In this document: piece after piece, positions 35,346 through 44,124 of the stretch
How positions within the stretch are numbered: the stretch's first letter is position 1
Layout of the letters: each line of letters starts with the position of its first letter
NCBI RefSeq assembly: GCF_000517105.1
Contig: NZ_KI912148.1
Coordinates: forward strand, 2,304,089 to 2,368,088
Length of the DNA: 64,000 bases
Source: Fischerella sp. PCC 9605
Lineage (GTDB): Bacteria; Cyanobacteriota; Cyanobacteriia; Cyanobacteriales; Nostocaceae
Direction of reading: 5' to 3'
Notes under the pieces: model-generated
Databases searched by the model: none
Seen by the model: the letters and a program-made list of their open reading frames with translations, nothing else
What the model was told of the DNA's origin: nothing
Position numbers and translations under genes: made by a program

Positions 35346-35501
35346 ATGAGCGACTCTCATCTCACAGAACCTCAACCTAGCTATGTCAAACTCGCGATGC
35401 GAAACATGGTACAAAAGCGAGTTACTTCTCTCAAACATTTTGCACTGACCACAGCAGGGCTTTTAGCTGTCCTCGTCGGTCTTGCCTATCTGACTCGCTG
35501 A
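35346..35501 (+). CDS. DUF3285 family small membrane protein
   Basis: A 51-residue protein too short for many gene finders. It starts MSDSHLTEPQPSYVKLAMR, has a basic middle part and one C-terminal transmembrane helix (about residues 31-48) ending LTR. It lies between prfB and ybeY on the same strand, the arrangement in which I recall DUF3285 proteins occurring in cyanobacteria. The single-pass topology with an outward short tail is inferred. Function is unknown. Confidence 0.8.
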   Translation: MSDSHLTEPQPSYVKLAMRNMVQKRVTSLKHFALTTAGLLAVLVGLAYLTR

Positions 35502-35541
35502 TAATCAACTATCACCTTCAGTATAGGAGACTTTTTGGCTG

Positions 35542-36069
35542 GTGCAAGTTGAAGTACATGTGCAGGACTGTCTGGGTGAGTCTTCCCAAACAAAAGCTGT
35601 AGAGGTTGGAGACACTGATAAACCAATTACTGCCCAAACCTGGGAAAACTGGTTTAGTAGCTGGTTGGAAATTCTACAACCGAATATTCCGCCAGCATCA
35701 AATTATGAAATAGGATTGCGTTTGACAAACGACTCTGAAATTCAGACGCTAAACGCTCAATATCGTCATCAAAACAAGCCTACAGACGTTTTATCCTTTG
35801 CGGCATTAGAAGTAGAGTGTCCTCAGCCAACCGATATGCTCGCTTCCCTGCCTTTGTATCTTGGCGACATTGTTATTTCTGTCGATACGGCACAACGACA
35901 AGCTCAACAGCAGGAACATACTTTGTCAACAGAACTAGCTTGGTTAGCAGCTCACGGGCTTTTGCATCTACTGGGCTGGGATCATCCGGATGAAGATAGT
36001 TTGGAAAGAATGCTAAAACAGCAAGTAATATTACTGAAGGCAATAGGTATTGCCATTGACATAGAATAG
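35542..36069 (+). CDS. ybeY: Endoribonuclease YbeY (rRNA maturation factor)
   Basis: A 175-residue zinc-dependent RNase for 16S rRNA 3' maturation and ribosome quality control. The zinc motif HGxLHLxGxDH occupies residues 138-148 exactly. The conserved RHQNKPTDVLSF segment is at about 74-85. The start is GTG at 35542 with AGGAGA eleven bases upstream. It follows the small DUF3285 gene by 40 bases and may share its transcript. Confidence 0.95.
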   Translation: MQVEVHVQDCLGESSQTKAVEVGDTDKPITAQTWENWFSSWLEILQPNIPPASNYEIGLRLTNDSEIQTLNAQYRHQNKPTDVLSFAALEVECPQPTDMLASLPLYLGDIVISVDTAQRQAQQQEHTLSTELAWLAAHGLLHLLGWDHPDEDSLERMLKQQVILLKAIGIAIDIE

Positions 36070-36191
36070 CATGTGACTGCATGTTCGTGAAAATGCAATA
36101 ATACTCGTGTAGAAAATTGGCAGAAAGTCGACTACCCGATTAAAATCAGCAAAAAACTCCTAGTTCACCCACTCTACTGCTGCATGTAACT

Positions 36192-36656
36192 ATGACTATG
36201 TCCCAACCAGTTTCATCACCACCACCAACATCAAACCATTTAGAACAAGTTGTCACCAAAAAACGGGAACTCTCCTGGCAAGTTGCCTCTAATTTATTCA
36301 TTAGTTTTAAGTATGCTTGGTGTGGGATAAGTTACGCATTTCAAACTCAACGTAATTTTCGCATCCACGTAGTTATATGCGTACTGGCACTGGTGATGAG
36401 CTTTTTTTTGCATCTAAAAGCAGTAGAAATAGCAGTCATAGGCATAACGAGTGGTTTGGTTTTGGCACTGGAGTTACTTAATACAGCAATTGAGTCGGTA
36501 GTTGATTTAACAGTGAAACAGACATACCATGAACTAGCAAAAATTGCTAAAGATTGTGCTGCTGGTGCTGTACTTGTCTCTGCTTTGGTAGCGATATTGG
36601 TAGCTGGTATGCTCCTATTTCCGCCGTTGCTAGCCTTGATTTTGTCGGCTTTCTAA
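36192..36656 (+). CDS. dgkA: Diacylglycerol kinase family protein
   Basis: A 154-residue integral membrane kinase of the DgkA / undecaprenol kinase family, which phosphorylates diacylglycerol or undecaprenol at the membrane. Three transmembrane helices follow an amphipathic N-terminal helix (FKYAWCGISYAFQTQRNFRIH). The family signature ELLNTAIESVVDL is at about 95-107 and AKIAKDCAAGAVLV follows. A Pro/Ser-rich extra N-terminus of some 35 residues is present. It follows ybeY by 120 bases, an arrangement common in bacteria. Confidence 0.93.
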   Translation: MTMSQPVSSPPPTSNHLEQVVTKKRELSWQVASNLFISFKYAWCGISYAFQTQRNFRIHVVICVLALVMSFFLHLKAVEIAVIGITSGLVLALELLNTAIESVVDLTVKQTYHELAKIAKDCAAGAVLVSALVAILVAGMLLFPPLLALILSAF

Positions 36657-36699
36657 GTGGAAAAATTACATAATTTTATACTTCGTTGTTGGTTGTTAG

Positions 36700-36912
36700 T
36701 TGTACCCTGCGGGAAGCCCTACTCTACGAGAAGCCGCTGCGCGTCTACGGCTACTCTACCTTGAGCCGCGCTGCGCGCGTCTACGCCAGTCGTACCCTTC
36801 GGGGAGCCGCCCTGGGGGCGTCTACATGGGGGACTCGGGGCCCCCACGATCGACAGGGAGTGTGGGGATAGGGGGAGAACCCCTATAAGTGCGCGCTGTC
36901 TCACCGCTAGAG
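36700..36912. repeat. GC-rich interspersed modules, compound copy
   Basis: Several modules are joined: CTCTACGAGAAGCCGC, GCGCTGCGCGCGTCTAC, CTTCGGGGAGCCGCCC, CATGGGGGACTCGGGGCCCCC. They share words with copies at 22437, 41697, 55853 and 60758. Frames on both strands are open here by chance and are not called as genes. With flanking low-complexity DNA they fill the 36657-37004 gap. Confidence 0.7.
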
Positions 36913-37004
36913 CGTCTATGGTGTTTGTTTCAACTAACAATCAACCATAAACAAACAACCAAAACAAAATGATATTCAGTGGTTGAGATCTGGAGCTATA
37001 AGCT

Positions 37005-37616
37005 GTGATTATAGTTATCGACAATTACGACAGCTTTACCTATAACTTGGTGCAGTATTTGGGAGAACTGGCAGCAGAGTTCCCTATAGCGGCTGATATT
37101 AAAGTTTTTCGTAACGATAAGATTACCGTAGATGAAATTCATGCCCTCAAGCCAGATGGAGTGGTCATTTCTCCCGGCCCTGGTCGTCCAGAAGATGCGG
37201 GGATTTCTCTAGATGTGATTGAAAAACTCGGTTCTGATCTGCCGATTTTAGGAGTTTGTTTAGGACATCAAAGCATTGGTCAGGTGTTCGGTGGTAATAT
37301 TGTTTCTGCGCCAGAGTTGATGCATGGTAAAACTTCTCAGGTGTCTCACACTGGGGTCGGTGTTTTCCAGGGATTAGAAAATCCGATTACCGCTACCCGG
37401 TATCATAGTCTAGTGATTGACCGCGATACTTGCCCAGAAGTGTTAGAAATTACGGCTTGGGTCGAAGATGGCACAATTATGGGAGTACGACACCGGAACT
37501 ATCCTCATATAGAAGGCGTCCAATTTCACCCAGAGAGTGTTCTGACATCTTCAGGCAAGCAGTTACTGCGAAACTTTCTTTTCAAATTACAGACGAGACA
37601 GCGAGAGAGTAATTAA
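37005..37616 (+). CDS. trpG: Anthranilate / aminodeoxychorismate synthase glutaminase subunit (TrpG/PabA)
   Basis: A 203-residue class-I glutamine amidotransferase that supplies ammonia to chorismate-using synthases for tryptophan or folate. It begins with [17 protein letters not shown]. The triad is visible: Cys85 in GVCLGHQ, and His175 and Glu177 in VQFHPES. The start is GTG at 37005, with GGAG nine bases upstream. Its TAA overlaps the ATG of the next gene by one base (TAATG), so the two are coupled. TrpG versus PabA use cannot be separated, and many cyanobacteria use one protein for both. Confidence 0.93.
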   Translation: MIIVIDNYDSFTYNLVQYLGELAAEFPIAADIKVFRNDKITVDEIHALKPDGVVISPGPGRPEDAGISLDVIEKLGSDLPILGVCLGHQSIGQVFGGNIVSAPELMHGKTSQVSHTGVGVFQGLENPITATRYHSLVIDRDTCPEVLEITAWVEDGTIMGVRHRNYPHIEGVQFHPESVLTSSGKQLLRNFLFKLQTRQRESN

Positions 37617-38386
37617 TGAAACGACGGCAATTGATGGGCTATGCTGGGGCGGGATTGGTAACGACTTTGGTTACTAGCTTGAGTTCTCACCGTCAAGCTG
37701 GTGCCCAATCTGGCCGTTCATTAACAGTTCAATGGTTGGGTCATACTTGCTTTGTGTTTACTGGCGGCGGTACGAAAATTCTTGTCAACCCATTTCGCAC
37801 AATTGGTTGTACCGCTGGGTATCGTCCTCCGAAAGTGGCAGCAGATTTAGTGCTGATCAGCAGTCAGTTGCTGGATGAAGGTGCTGTGGAAGACCTACCA
37901 GGAAATCCCAAGTTGATTTACGAACCGGGAGTTTACGAGTTTCAAGGCATTAAGGTACAAGGAATTGCCATTCCCCACGATCGCAAAGGTGGCAAGCAAT
38001 TCGGCATAAATGCAGCTTGGCAGTGGAAGCAAGCAGGAATTAATATCTTACACTTAGGGGGAGCGGCTGCACCCATTTCCATTGAGCAAAAAATCCTCAT
38101 AGGTCGTCCGGATTTAGCATTAGTACCCGTAGGTGGTGGCCCAAAAGCTTACAATGCCCAGGAAGCAAAGCAGGCAATTCAAGTTATTACTCCCAAGATA
38201 GTTATTCCTACCCATTACCGCACCCAAGCAGCTGATGGGGCTACCTGTGATATTTCTCCCTTGGATGAATTTATTACAATGATGCAGGGAATGGCCGTAC
38301 GTCGTAGCAATAGCGATACAGTTACCATTAGCTCTAGTAATTTACCAGAGAATGGGGCGATACAAGTTTTGAGTTACAAGTTTTAA
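37616..38386 (+). CDS. Exported MBL-fold metallo-hydrolase-like protein
   Basis: A 256-residue protein with a twin-arginine-like signal (KRRQLMGYAGAGL, cleavage after AGAQ near residue 32). The mature part has the UlaG/MBL-type start VQWLGHTCFVFTGGGTKILVNPF and ends with the ITPKIVIPTHYRT strand typical of the family. The usual HxHxDH metal motif is absent or altered (SSQLLDEGAVEDL stands in its place), so it may be a non-canonical or inactive member. It is translationally coupled to trpG by a one-base overlap, though no functional link is apparent. Confidence 0.8.
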   Translation: MKRRQLMGYAGAGLVTTLVTSLSSHRQAGAQSGRSLTVQWLGHTCFVFTGGGTKILVNPFRTIGCTAGYRPPKVAADLVLISSQLLDEGAVEDLPGNPKLIYEPGVYEFQGIKVQGIAIPHDRKGGKQFGINAAWQWKQAGINILHLGGAAAPISIEQKILIGRPDLALVPVGGGPKAYNAQEAKQAIQVITPKIVIPTHYRTQAADGATCDISPLDEFITMMQGMAVRRSNSDTVTISSSNLPENGAIQVLSYKF

Positions 38387-38718
38387 GTTGCAGGGTAAGT
38401 AGTTCGGCACAAATAAAACTAACTAGTGAGGGTCGTCATTAGTCATTGGTCATTAGTCATTCTCCCCCTACTCCCCTTACTTCCCCCACTCCCCCACTCC
38501 CCCTACTCCCTACCACTGGTTGCTCCTCGCTGCTAATGCCATTTGTTACCTCGATGAATAGACACAGACGCAGAAAAGTTTTACAATCGGACTGTATGCA
38601 GTAAATTCACTCATTGTCGAATCCACCCAAGCATGGTAAAGATTGTCCAGTGATTAGCCTCTGTTGCGGAATCACTTAATAATAGAGAAGAAAGACTTTA
38701 ATAGAGGGCAACAAGCAA
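38387..38718. other. Low-complexity spacer
   Basis: Contains GTCATTAGTCATTGGTCATTAGTCATT heptamer-like units in short runs (38436-38460) and a cytosine-rich CTCCCCCACTCCCCC-type run (38461-38510). No gene is seen before the small gene at 38719. Confidence 0.5.
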
Positions 38719-38841
38719 ATGGATGTAAAGCTCATACTAGCTGGATTAACCGTTATCTTTACTGTGTCGTGCTTGTTCTTTGGCACTAAAAATGGATTTT
38801 ATGATTCAGATAATTATCACGGCAATGGCTCTGCACATTGA
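38719..38841 (+). CDS. 40-residue single-pass membrane peptide
   Basis: A very short gene with GAGGG ten bases before its ATG. The product is MDVKLILAGLTVIFT-led, with one transmembrane helix at residues 4-24, then FGTKNGFYDSDNYHG and a short His-containing tail. The aromatic/acidic C-terminus looks constrained, not random. It resembles conserved small cyanobacterial membrane peptides I have seen, but I cannot name it. An accessory subunit of a photosynthetic or respiratory membrane complex would be a guess only. It is followed immediately by a structured non-coding region. Confidence 0.65.
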   Translation: MDVKLILAGLTVIFTVSCLFFGTKNGFYDSDNYHGNGSAH

Positions 38842-38867
38842 TGATGGAAAACATGTAAGAGGCAACC

Positions 38868-39005
38868 GCCCCTAGTCCCGAGTTTCAGGGCTTCTGATTA
38901 CCTGCGTCTTTTGAACCAATGCGGCTTCCGTGGAGAATTTCCTCCCCAACAGCAAATCCGCTTTCCAAGGGTGTAGGGGCACAAGTTCGGAAATTAGCCC
39001 CTAGG
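38868..39005 (+). promoter_or_regulatory. Candidate structured RNA / two-state leader
   Basis: GCCCCTA at 38868-38874 (with CCC at 38877-38879) can pair with TAGGGGC at 38974-38980 (with GGG at 38969-38971), closing a 113-base structured region that includes GGAG-AATTTC-CTCC (38932-38944). The same TAGGGGC can instead pair with a second GCCCCTA at 38997-39003. The two pairings exclude each other. The element lies 80-215 bases upstream of the MBL/beta-CASP-like gene at 39084. A 6S-like or leader function is possible but no family was recognised. Confidence 0.4.
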
Positions 39006-39083
39006 TAAGGTGAGAAATATCCTTGTAAAACTACTTGGTTTGTCGGAAATATTCATAAAAATGAGCATGGAGGGGAGGATAAC

Positions 39084-40754
39084 ATGAGCGATCGCCTATC
39101 GCCATCCTCTCGTGTCGATACAGGGGAAGCAGCTAGTGAATTAGAGTGTCTACCGTACGGTGTCAACCATACTGGTGAAGGCATCTGTTTATTGGTGCGG
39201 ATGGGGCCACACCGCATTCTACTAGATTGTGGCTTGACAGATATTTCACCACTGCTGAAGGGGCTTGCGAAACCAGCACGCCGAGGCAGTTCGCCCCTTC
39301 CGGCAGATTTTGTTTTGGTCAGTCACGCTCATCCCGATCACGCTAAAGGCTTGCTGTCACTGCATAAAGCCTTTCCACTGTTACCAATCTACGCCAGTGA
39401 GGTGACGAGTAAGTTACTACCACTAAATTGGCTTGACCACGATCGCGAGGACTTATCTCAACTTTGTCAGGCTTTACCTTTGCGATCGCCATTAGAAATA
39501 AAAGATGGTTTGGTAGTAGAACTATTTCCGGCTGGGCATTTACCCGGCGCTGTGGCAATGCTGCTCACTTACACTACTCCACAGCACACCTACAAGCTGC
39601 TTTATACCGGAGACTTTTTCTTATCTAACTCGCGGTTAGTGGAAGGTTTGCGTTTAGAGGAATTGCGGGGATTAGAGTTGGATGTGCTAATTATTGAAGG
39701 TACTTATGGCACTTCTCGCCATCCCCATCGCCGCAATCAAGAAAATCAACTTGCAGAACGAATGAATCGGGCGATCGCCGACCGTTATTCTGTACTCATG
39801 CCCACACCTGCTTTAGGGCTTGGTCAAGAACTGCTGATGCTTTTACGCAGCCATCACCACTTTACGGGACGCGACCTCGATATCTGGGTTAACGGTGCTG
39901 TCGCTACTGGCTGCGATGCTTACTTGGAATTACTATCTCACTTCCCTCCCTCAGTGCAGAATTTTGCCCGCCATCAGCCGTTGTTTTGGGATGAACGGAT
40001 ACGTCCCCGCGTGCGACGTTTGCAGCCACAACAGCGTGAAAATGTTGGTAAGTTCCCTTGCATTGTCCTCACTGACTCCACACAAGACCTCAACGAGTAC
40101 TGCCAACCCGACACTGGCCCTTGGCTGATCCTCCTACCAGAAAAAACTGACATAAAAATTAATACCGATCAATTTCCAGGGATTATTACTGTGGAAACCT
40201 ATCTTTTGGCCCAACATAGTGATGGCCCTGGTACTACCCAATTAATACATAATTTGCGACCCCAGCACATCATCTTTGTTCACGCTTCTCCTACCTACTT
40301 GGCAGACTTGACTAGCTTAGATGAACTGCAAAACCGTTATCACGTCCATTCTCCAGCTGTGGGTACGTTGGTAGAACTTCCTATTGGCGAAACATTTTTG
40401 CAACCAGTTGCACCAGAGACTAACTATGAAGGCGAACTCACGGAACTAGAGACTGTAGTAACTATCACACTTCCAGATGCAATTACTGCCGATCCTCGCT
40501 GGCGACAATTTGCAGACACAGGTTTAATTGAAGCTCGTTGGCAGGGAGAAGAACTCGTCTTGCGGGGATTATCACAACGGGAACTTCTCAATCAAAGTAG
40601 CGATCGCTATATGTGGTCTGATGTAGATTGTTGCGGAACATGCCGACATCAAAGGGGACAACGGTGTTGGAATCCCGCGTCCCCTTTATATAACTTTAAA
40701 GTAACTCTTGATGGTTACTGTCCTGCTTTTGAGCGTGCAAATGATAGTCAATAG
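39084..40754 (+). CDS. MBL-fold / beta-CASP-like hydrolase with C-terminal cysteine motif
   Basis: A 556-residue protein of the RNA-processing exonuclease-like metallo-beta-lactamase group. The zinc motif SHAHPDHAKGLL is near residue 75-86 and YTGDFFLSNSRLV near 175; a beta-CASP-like domain (TPALGLGQELLMLL and onwards) follows, then the HIIFVHASPTYLADL segment. After about residue 470 comes an extra domain ending with CGTCRHQRGQRCWNP and DGYCPAFE, a four-cysteine probable zinc site. Nucleic-acid processing is the likely role by family. The ribosome site GGAGGGGAGG is just upstream. The stop codon lies in short repeat DNA. Confidence 0.85.
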   Translation: MSDRLSPSSRVDTGEAASELECLPYGVNHTGEGICLLVRMGPHRILLDCGLTDISPLLKGLAKPARRGSSPLPADFVLVSHAHPDHAKGLLSLHKAFPLLPIYASEVTSKLLPLNWLDHDREDLSQLCQALPLRSPLEIKDGLVVELFPAGHLPGAVAMLLTYTTPQHTYKLLYTGDFFLSNSRLVEGLRLEELRGLELDVLIIEGTYGTSRHPHRRNQENQLAERMNRAIADRYSVLMPTPALGLGQELLMLLRSHHHFTGRDLDIWVNGAVATGCDAYLELLSHFPPSVQNFARHQPLFWDERIRPRVRRLQPQQRENVGKFPCIVLTDSTQDLNEYCQPDTGPWLILLPEKTDIKINTDQFPGIITVETYLLAQHSDGPGTTQLIHNLRPQHIIFVHASPTYLADLTSLDELQNRYHVHSPAVGTLVELPIGETFLQPVAPETNYEGELTELETVVTITLPDAITADPRWRQFADTGLIEARWQGEELVLRGLSQRELLNQSSDRYMWSDVDCCGTCRHQRGQRCWNPASPLYNFKVTLDGYCPAFERANDSQ

Positions 40755-40845
40755 TCATTAGTTAGTAGTTAGTAGTTAGTAGTTAGTAGTTAGTAGGCCT
40801 GCTAACCACTATCCACTATCCACTAACCACTAACCACTAACTACT
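40745..40845. repeat. STRR array between convergent genes
   Basis: Heptamers TTAGTAG on the left (about 40757-40796) face CACTAAC/CACTATC-type heptamers on the right (40803-40844) around GGCCTG. The two halves are roughly complementary and could form an imperfect long hairpin terminating both convergent genes. Confidence 0.7.
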
Positions 40846-41156
40846 TAGTCTGGATTAGAGTCAGTATAACGATTGCGAATGCGCTCTGCTTCAGGACACT
40901 CTTCAGTCAGGAGAGGCTCAACATTGCCACGTGGCACGGAAGCTAATTTTTGGGTGATAGCGCCAATACTTTCGAGGCGAACCATCTCCTCCCAAGAACA
41001 GATTTCATCATCTTCATCTGTTTCATAGCGCAGGGTAACTAAATCTCCCTCTATATCGATGATGCGGGCGCGTTCAATCCAGCGTTGCTGGTCCCGCAAG
41101 AACACACATACTTCCCGCCCATCGCAACATAGTTGATAAATCTTGCGGTGTAGCAT
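40845..41156 (-). CDS. Conserved cyanobacterial hypothetical (DUF6679-like)
   Basis: A 103-residue soluble protein: MLHRKIYQLCCDGREVCVF at the start, then QRWIERARIIDIEGDLVTLRYET, which suggests a small beta-barrel, and an acidic helix. The tail from residue 75 is charged. The sequence agrees with what I remember as DUF6679, restricted to cyanobacteria, but I cannot check it. There is no known function. It is convergent with the beta-CASP-like gene. Confidence 0.7.
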   Translation of the reverse strand: MLHRKIYQLCCDGREVCVFLRDQQRWIERARIIDIEGDLVTLRYETDEDDEICSWEEMVRLESIGAITQKLASVPRGNVEPLLTEECPEAERIRNRYTDSNPD

Positions 41157-41860
41157 TTACAGCTTCTGCCTTTTTAAATCTAGTTAAATCTGTCAACATT
41201 TGGGTTTTACCCCCAATAGATAGCACCCGTTACAGGTTTGTAAAATTAACCTTGAAAGTGCTTTCCCTGACCCAAGCCCAAGACTTGCTTGTAGTTATCT
41301 GTTTAATTTTATGGAAATCTTGGGTCACAAAGTCTGGTTATGTTCACTGCACCAGTTGAAATTTACCTTTTGAGGTCATTCAGAGAATGTATACCTCATA
41401 GAAGTCACATAATTCAGGAGTTGGCCTGGCCAGGTTGGTAGTTGCAGGTGAGTCCTTAGTACCATTATGTAATAAAATATACTCCAAAACAAGCTTTGGT
41501 TGCGGTTGTTTAAGTTGCCTACTTGTATTCATTGGCATTGCTGGGAAGTCTGGGGACTCGGCTTTACTTTTACCCCTACGTAATTGATCTTAGCTTATTC
41601 TCTTGTGACCTTCATTGTTTTAAACAACAATGCCTAAAAAGTCAAAAGTCACTCTAAATTTTGGACTCTTGACTGTGGAACGGCAATCACTTATGGGGAG
41701 CCAGTGCGTTGGGCGGCTACCCTACACCGTAGGGAGTAGCCCTTCTCGTAGAGTAGTCGCTACGCGCTAGGAGTGCAGGGTAGTACCTGGCGTCACCTGG
41801 CGTGTAAACCTCCAAGACCGCGTGCGCTGCCTCTTCTTGACTAATTTTGTTTTGTAGATA
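41157..41860. other. Gene-free stretch with repeat module
   Basis: About 700 bases. The region to 41690 contains no credible coding frame above 25 codons; CTTGGGTCA/TGACCCAAG words (41271-41279 and 41328-41336) are complementary at a distance of 50 bases. A GC-rich interspersed module occupies 41697-41830. Confidence 0.45.
41697..41830. repeat. GC-rich interspersed module
   Basis: Shares GGGGAGCCAGTGCG with 57020-57033 and CTTCTCGTAGAGTA with the reverse of the 22488 and 36722 copies. It also has an internal CTACACCGTAG palindrome. Confidence 0.65.
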
Positions 41861-42076
41861 TCAGCTTCTCTTGTTATATTTAGGAAATTCCATGACTAGA
41901 TTTGAGGAAGCTTCCCGCTTGATTTGACCCGCGCGAACAGCATCTAAAAGTGCTGAAAGAGCAGCCAAATCCTCTGGCTGATAGATCTTTGTTGCCAGCA
42001 TTTGATGGAGAAGACCCTCGGATTCAACACTAAGATATCCTGTTTGAAAAGCAGATTCAACGAGTGCGCGAATCAT
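41861..42076 (-). CDS. Small conserved hypothetical (71 residues)
   Basis: A helical, soluble protein beginning MIRALVESAFQTGYLSVES and containing EGLLHQMLATKIYQPEDLAALSAL-like helices, followed by a basic tail. The composition and helix periodicity look like a real gene. I recall similar short proteins widespread in cyanobacteria with no function. No ribosome site is evident. It lies alone between two gene-free regions. Confidence 0.65.
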   Translation of the reverse strand: MIRALVESAFQTGYLSVESEGLLHQMLATKIYQPEDLAALSALLDAVRAGQIKREASSNLVMEFPKYNKRS

Positions 42077-42536
42077 TGTGATTAGATCATAAGTTGGCGA
42101 TTATTTCCTCCACTGTGGAATATCTCAACCTTTCTTGAATTGATGCAGATCAGGAAGTATTAGTGATTGTGCTTTCTATTTATATGTGATGAAAATCACA
42201 CTTGTTTAACATGAAATTCGCTATTGGCAGAAGCCTTAACATCAGTAAATCTATTGATAAAGAATACAATGTTTTCTTTGGCTTTCGCTGCAATTGTGAT
42301 AAAAATTATGTATTTTTATTATATACTTAATTAAGCGTGATTACTAAATAACAGTACAAAAAATATTGATTCAGAACAGTAGTGTTTCTGGTATTTGTTA
42401 CTTTTATTACATGCAACGGCAATCATAGTCAAACTGCAAGTGCAAAATACTTTAAAAGAGGGTGAAAAATTCGTCTGAAGTTGGAGTGCGATCGCAAGAT
42501 TCTTGAAAATTAAGTATCATTAGCCCAGATAAACAA
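42077..42536. other. Gene-free AT-rich stretch
   Basis: Nothing coding is seen. A HIP1 site is at 42488. The upstream half must contain the promoter of the 71-residue gene. Confidence 0.5.
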
Positions 42537-42567
42537 GATGCCAGACTTCTCTAAAAAGTCGGGCATC
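42537..42567 (-). terminator. Terminator of nif3-like gene
   Basis: GATGCC.GACTT (42537-42548) pairs with AAGTC.GGCATC (42556-42567) with one mismatch. It lies 18 bases after the Nif3-like stop. T-rich DNA occurs on both sides (TTGTTT in the minus direction). Confidence 0.6.
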
Positions 42568-42584
42568 TGTGTCTTTTAAAAGAA

Positions 42585-43388
42585 TCATTGAACAAATAAC
42601 CGAAAATCCTCATCTTGTTGACTCAACTGCACCCAGTCTAGATTTACAGTGCGGAACTTTTGCACCAAGCGATCGCACGCAGGGCGTTCAGTGGCGTAAT
42701 GCCCGGCATCAATTAAAATCAGATCGCGATCGCGGCTTTCTTGAAACTGATGGAACTTGCAATCAGAAGTCAGATAAGCTTGAGCACCGGTTTTTACTAC
42801 TGCCGAAATAAAACTAGCACCCGAACCCCCTAAAACTGCTATTTTGTCAAGTTTTTGCTCTAAATCTGCTGTTGGGGAAATAATCAAAGCAGGGGGGGCA
42901 AGTCGAGATTGAATTGTCGCCAGTAACTCTTTCAATGCGAAAGACGATTTTAGCAAACCAACACGTCCATATCCCAAGCCTGGTTGCGTTGGTACTATTG
43001 GAGAGACTTGCTGGAGTTCCAAAATTTGAGCTAAAACATCGGCAGTGCCATCTTGGACTTGGTCAAAATTGGTGTGGGCGCTGTAAATACCAATATTATG
43101 GATAAAGGCTAATCGCGCCATCTCCGCGATCGGGTTGCCACTACGCAAAGACTTAGGCGGACTAAAAATCAGGGGATGATGGGCAAAGATCAGATTTACA
43201 GGAATACCAGCTTTTTGATGGGCGATCGCTTCCTGCATCACCGCCAGAGTTGGCGTTAGACAAATCAGTACCCGTGCTTCTTCCTGTAACACTCCTGGTT
43301 CAATTTGCCAGCCACAATTATCCCAGCTTTCTTGCCAAGCGGGATTTGCCCATTCTTCAAACCAGGCGATTAAATCGACAATTTTCAT
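42585..43388 (-). CDS. Nif3-like dinuclear metal centre protein
   Basis: A 267-residue NIF3/YbgI family protein, hexameric in known structures and binding two metal ions. Metal ligands are visible in NLIFAHHPLIFSPPKSL (near residue 66-82), SAHTNFDQ (near 109) and the C-terminal DAGHYATERP (near 233). Some members have been proposed as GTP cyclohydrolase-like or stress proteins, but function is not settled. The end is marked by the hairpin at 42537. A run of TTTGTTG heptamers lies immediately upstream of the start. Confidence 0.9.
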   Translation of the reverse strand: MKIVDLIAWFEEWANPAWQESWDNCGWQIEPGVLQEEARVLICLTPTLAVMQEAIAHQKAGIPVNLIFAHHPLIFSPPKSLRSGNPIAEMARLAFIHNIGIYSAHTNFDQVQDGTADVLAQILELQQVSPIVPTQPGLGYGRVGLLKSSFALKELLATIQSRLAPPALIISPTADLEQKLDKIAVLGGSGASFISAVVKTGAQAYLTSDCKFHQFQESRDRDLILIDAGHYATERPACDRLVQKFRTVNLDWVQLSQQDEDFRLFVQ

Positions 43389-43475
43389 GTTTTGTTTGTT
43401 GTTTGTTGTTTGTTGTTTGTTGATGGTTGGTTATTTCGGTTAACTAACAACTACCAATAACAACTATTGACTATA
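43389..43475. repeat. STRR array upstream of nif3-like gene
   Basis: Four GTTTGTT heptamers in a row (43391-43420) are followed after a short gap by AACTAACAACTACCAATAACAAC, partly complementary to them. Confidence 0.75.
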
Positions 43476-43563
43476 TAACGGTCGTGTTCAGCGGTAGTGA
43501 GTAAATTATGCGATCGCCACCAATCTGCATACCGTCCGCTGCAACGAGGTTGTTATGCCGTGT

Positions 43564-44103
43564 TTACTCAGCGTTGATGTCTAAACCTAGCTTACCTGCT
43601 AGATAAAGACCAATCTTGTGAAACGGCAACACCTCAAAAGTTAAATTGTTTTTGCCTGCAACTACAACATGGATGGTTCCGACACAGACTACCACAAGTA
43701 GCACAGCGACATACCAGACTGGAACTAAACGGGCTGAATATGCTTGATAGAACAGATAGGAAATTGTTGGAACAAGGAATATTACGGAAGTAATTACAGC
43801 AGGAATATATTGATGAAAAATAATTGTTTGCGTGATGTGTTCCGCTGCATTCCATAAGATCGGGGTTGCCAGTAATAGAATAATCCAGGCTGCCAAATGA
43901 GAATCGCCCAAAAAAGTAAGCCAAGCCGTAGTCAGTGTTGTAACAACCCACCCAAAAACTAAGAAAACAGGAATGCTAACGCTCGAACTTGGCGGTACTT
44001 CTTTGAAATTCTTTTGATACCACTTTGCCAAGCCAAAGAACTCTTCACCGATATGTACTGCTAGGGCGACAGGAAAAAGCCACATTGTGAGAATGAAGTT
44101 CAT
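43564..44103 (-). CDS. HXXEE domain membrane protein
   Basis: A 179-residue protein with five hydrophobic helices. It carries HIGEE at residues 17-21 and WNAAEHITQTI near 84-94, the two motifs that define the HXXEE family of small polytopic proteins of unknown, possibly metal-dependent, function. The gene starts 21 bases after the stop of the TetR gene, so it is the last gene of a three-gene operon with the Coq4-like protein and TetR regulator. Confidence 0.85.
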   Translation of the reverse strand: MNFILTMWLFPVALAVHIGEEFFGLAKWYQKNFKEVPPSSSVSIPVFLVFGWVVTTLTTAWLTFLGDSHLAAWIILLLATPILWNAAEHITQTIIFHQYIPAVITSVIFLVPTISYLFYQAYSARLVPVWYVAVLLVVVCVGTIHVVVAGKNNLTFEVLPFHKIGLYLAGKLGLDINAE

Positions 44104-44124
44104 AAGCTCTTTGCTGAAACTACA

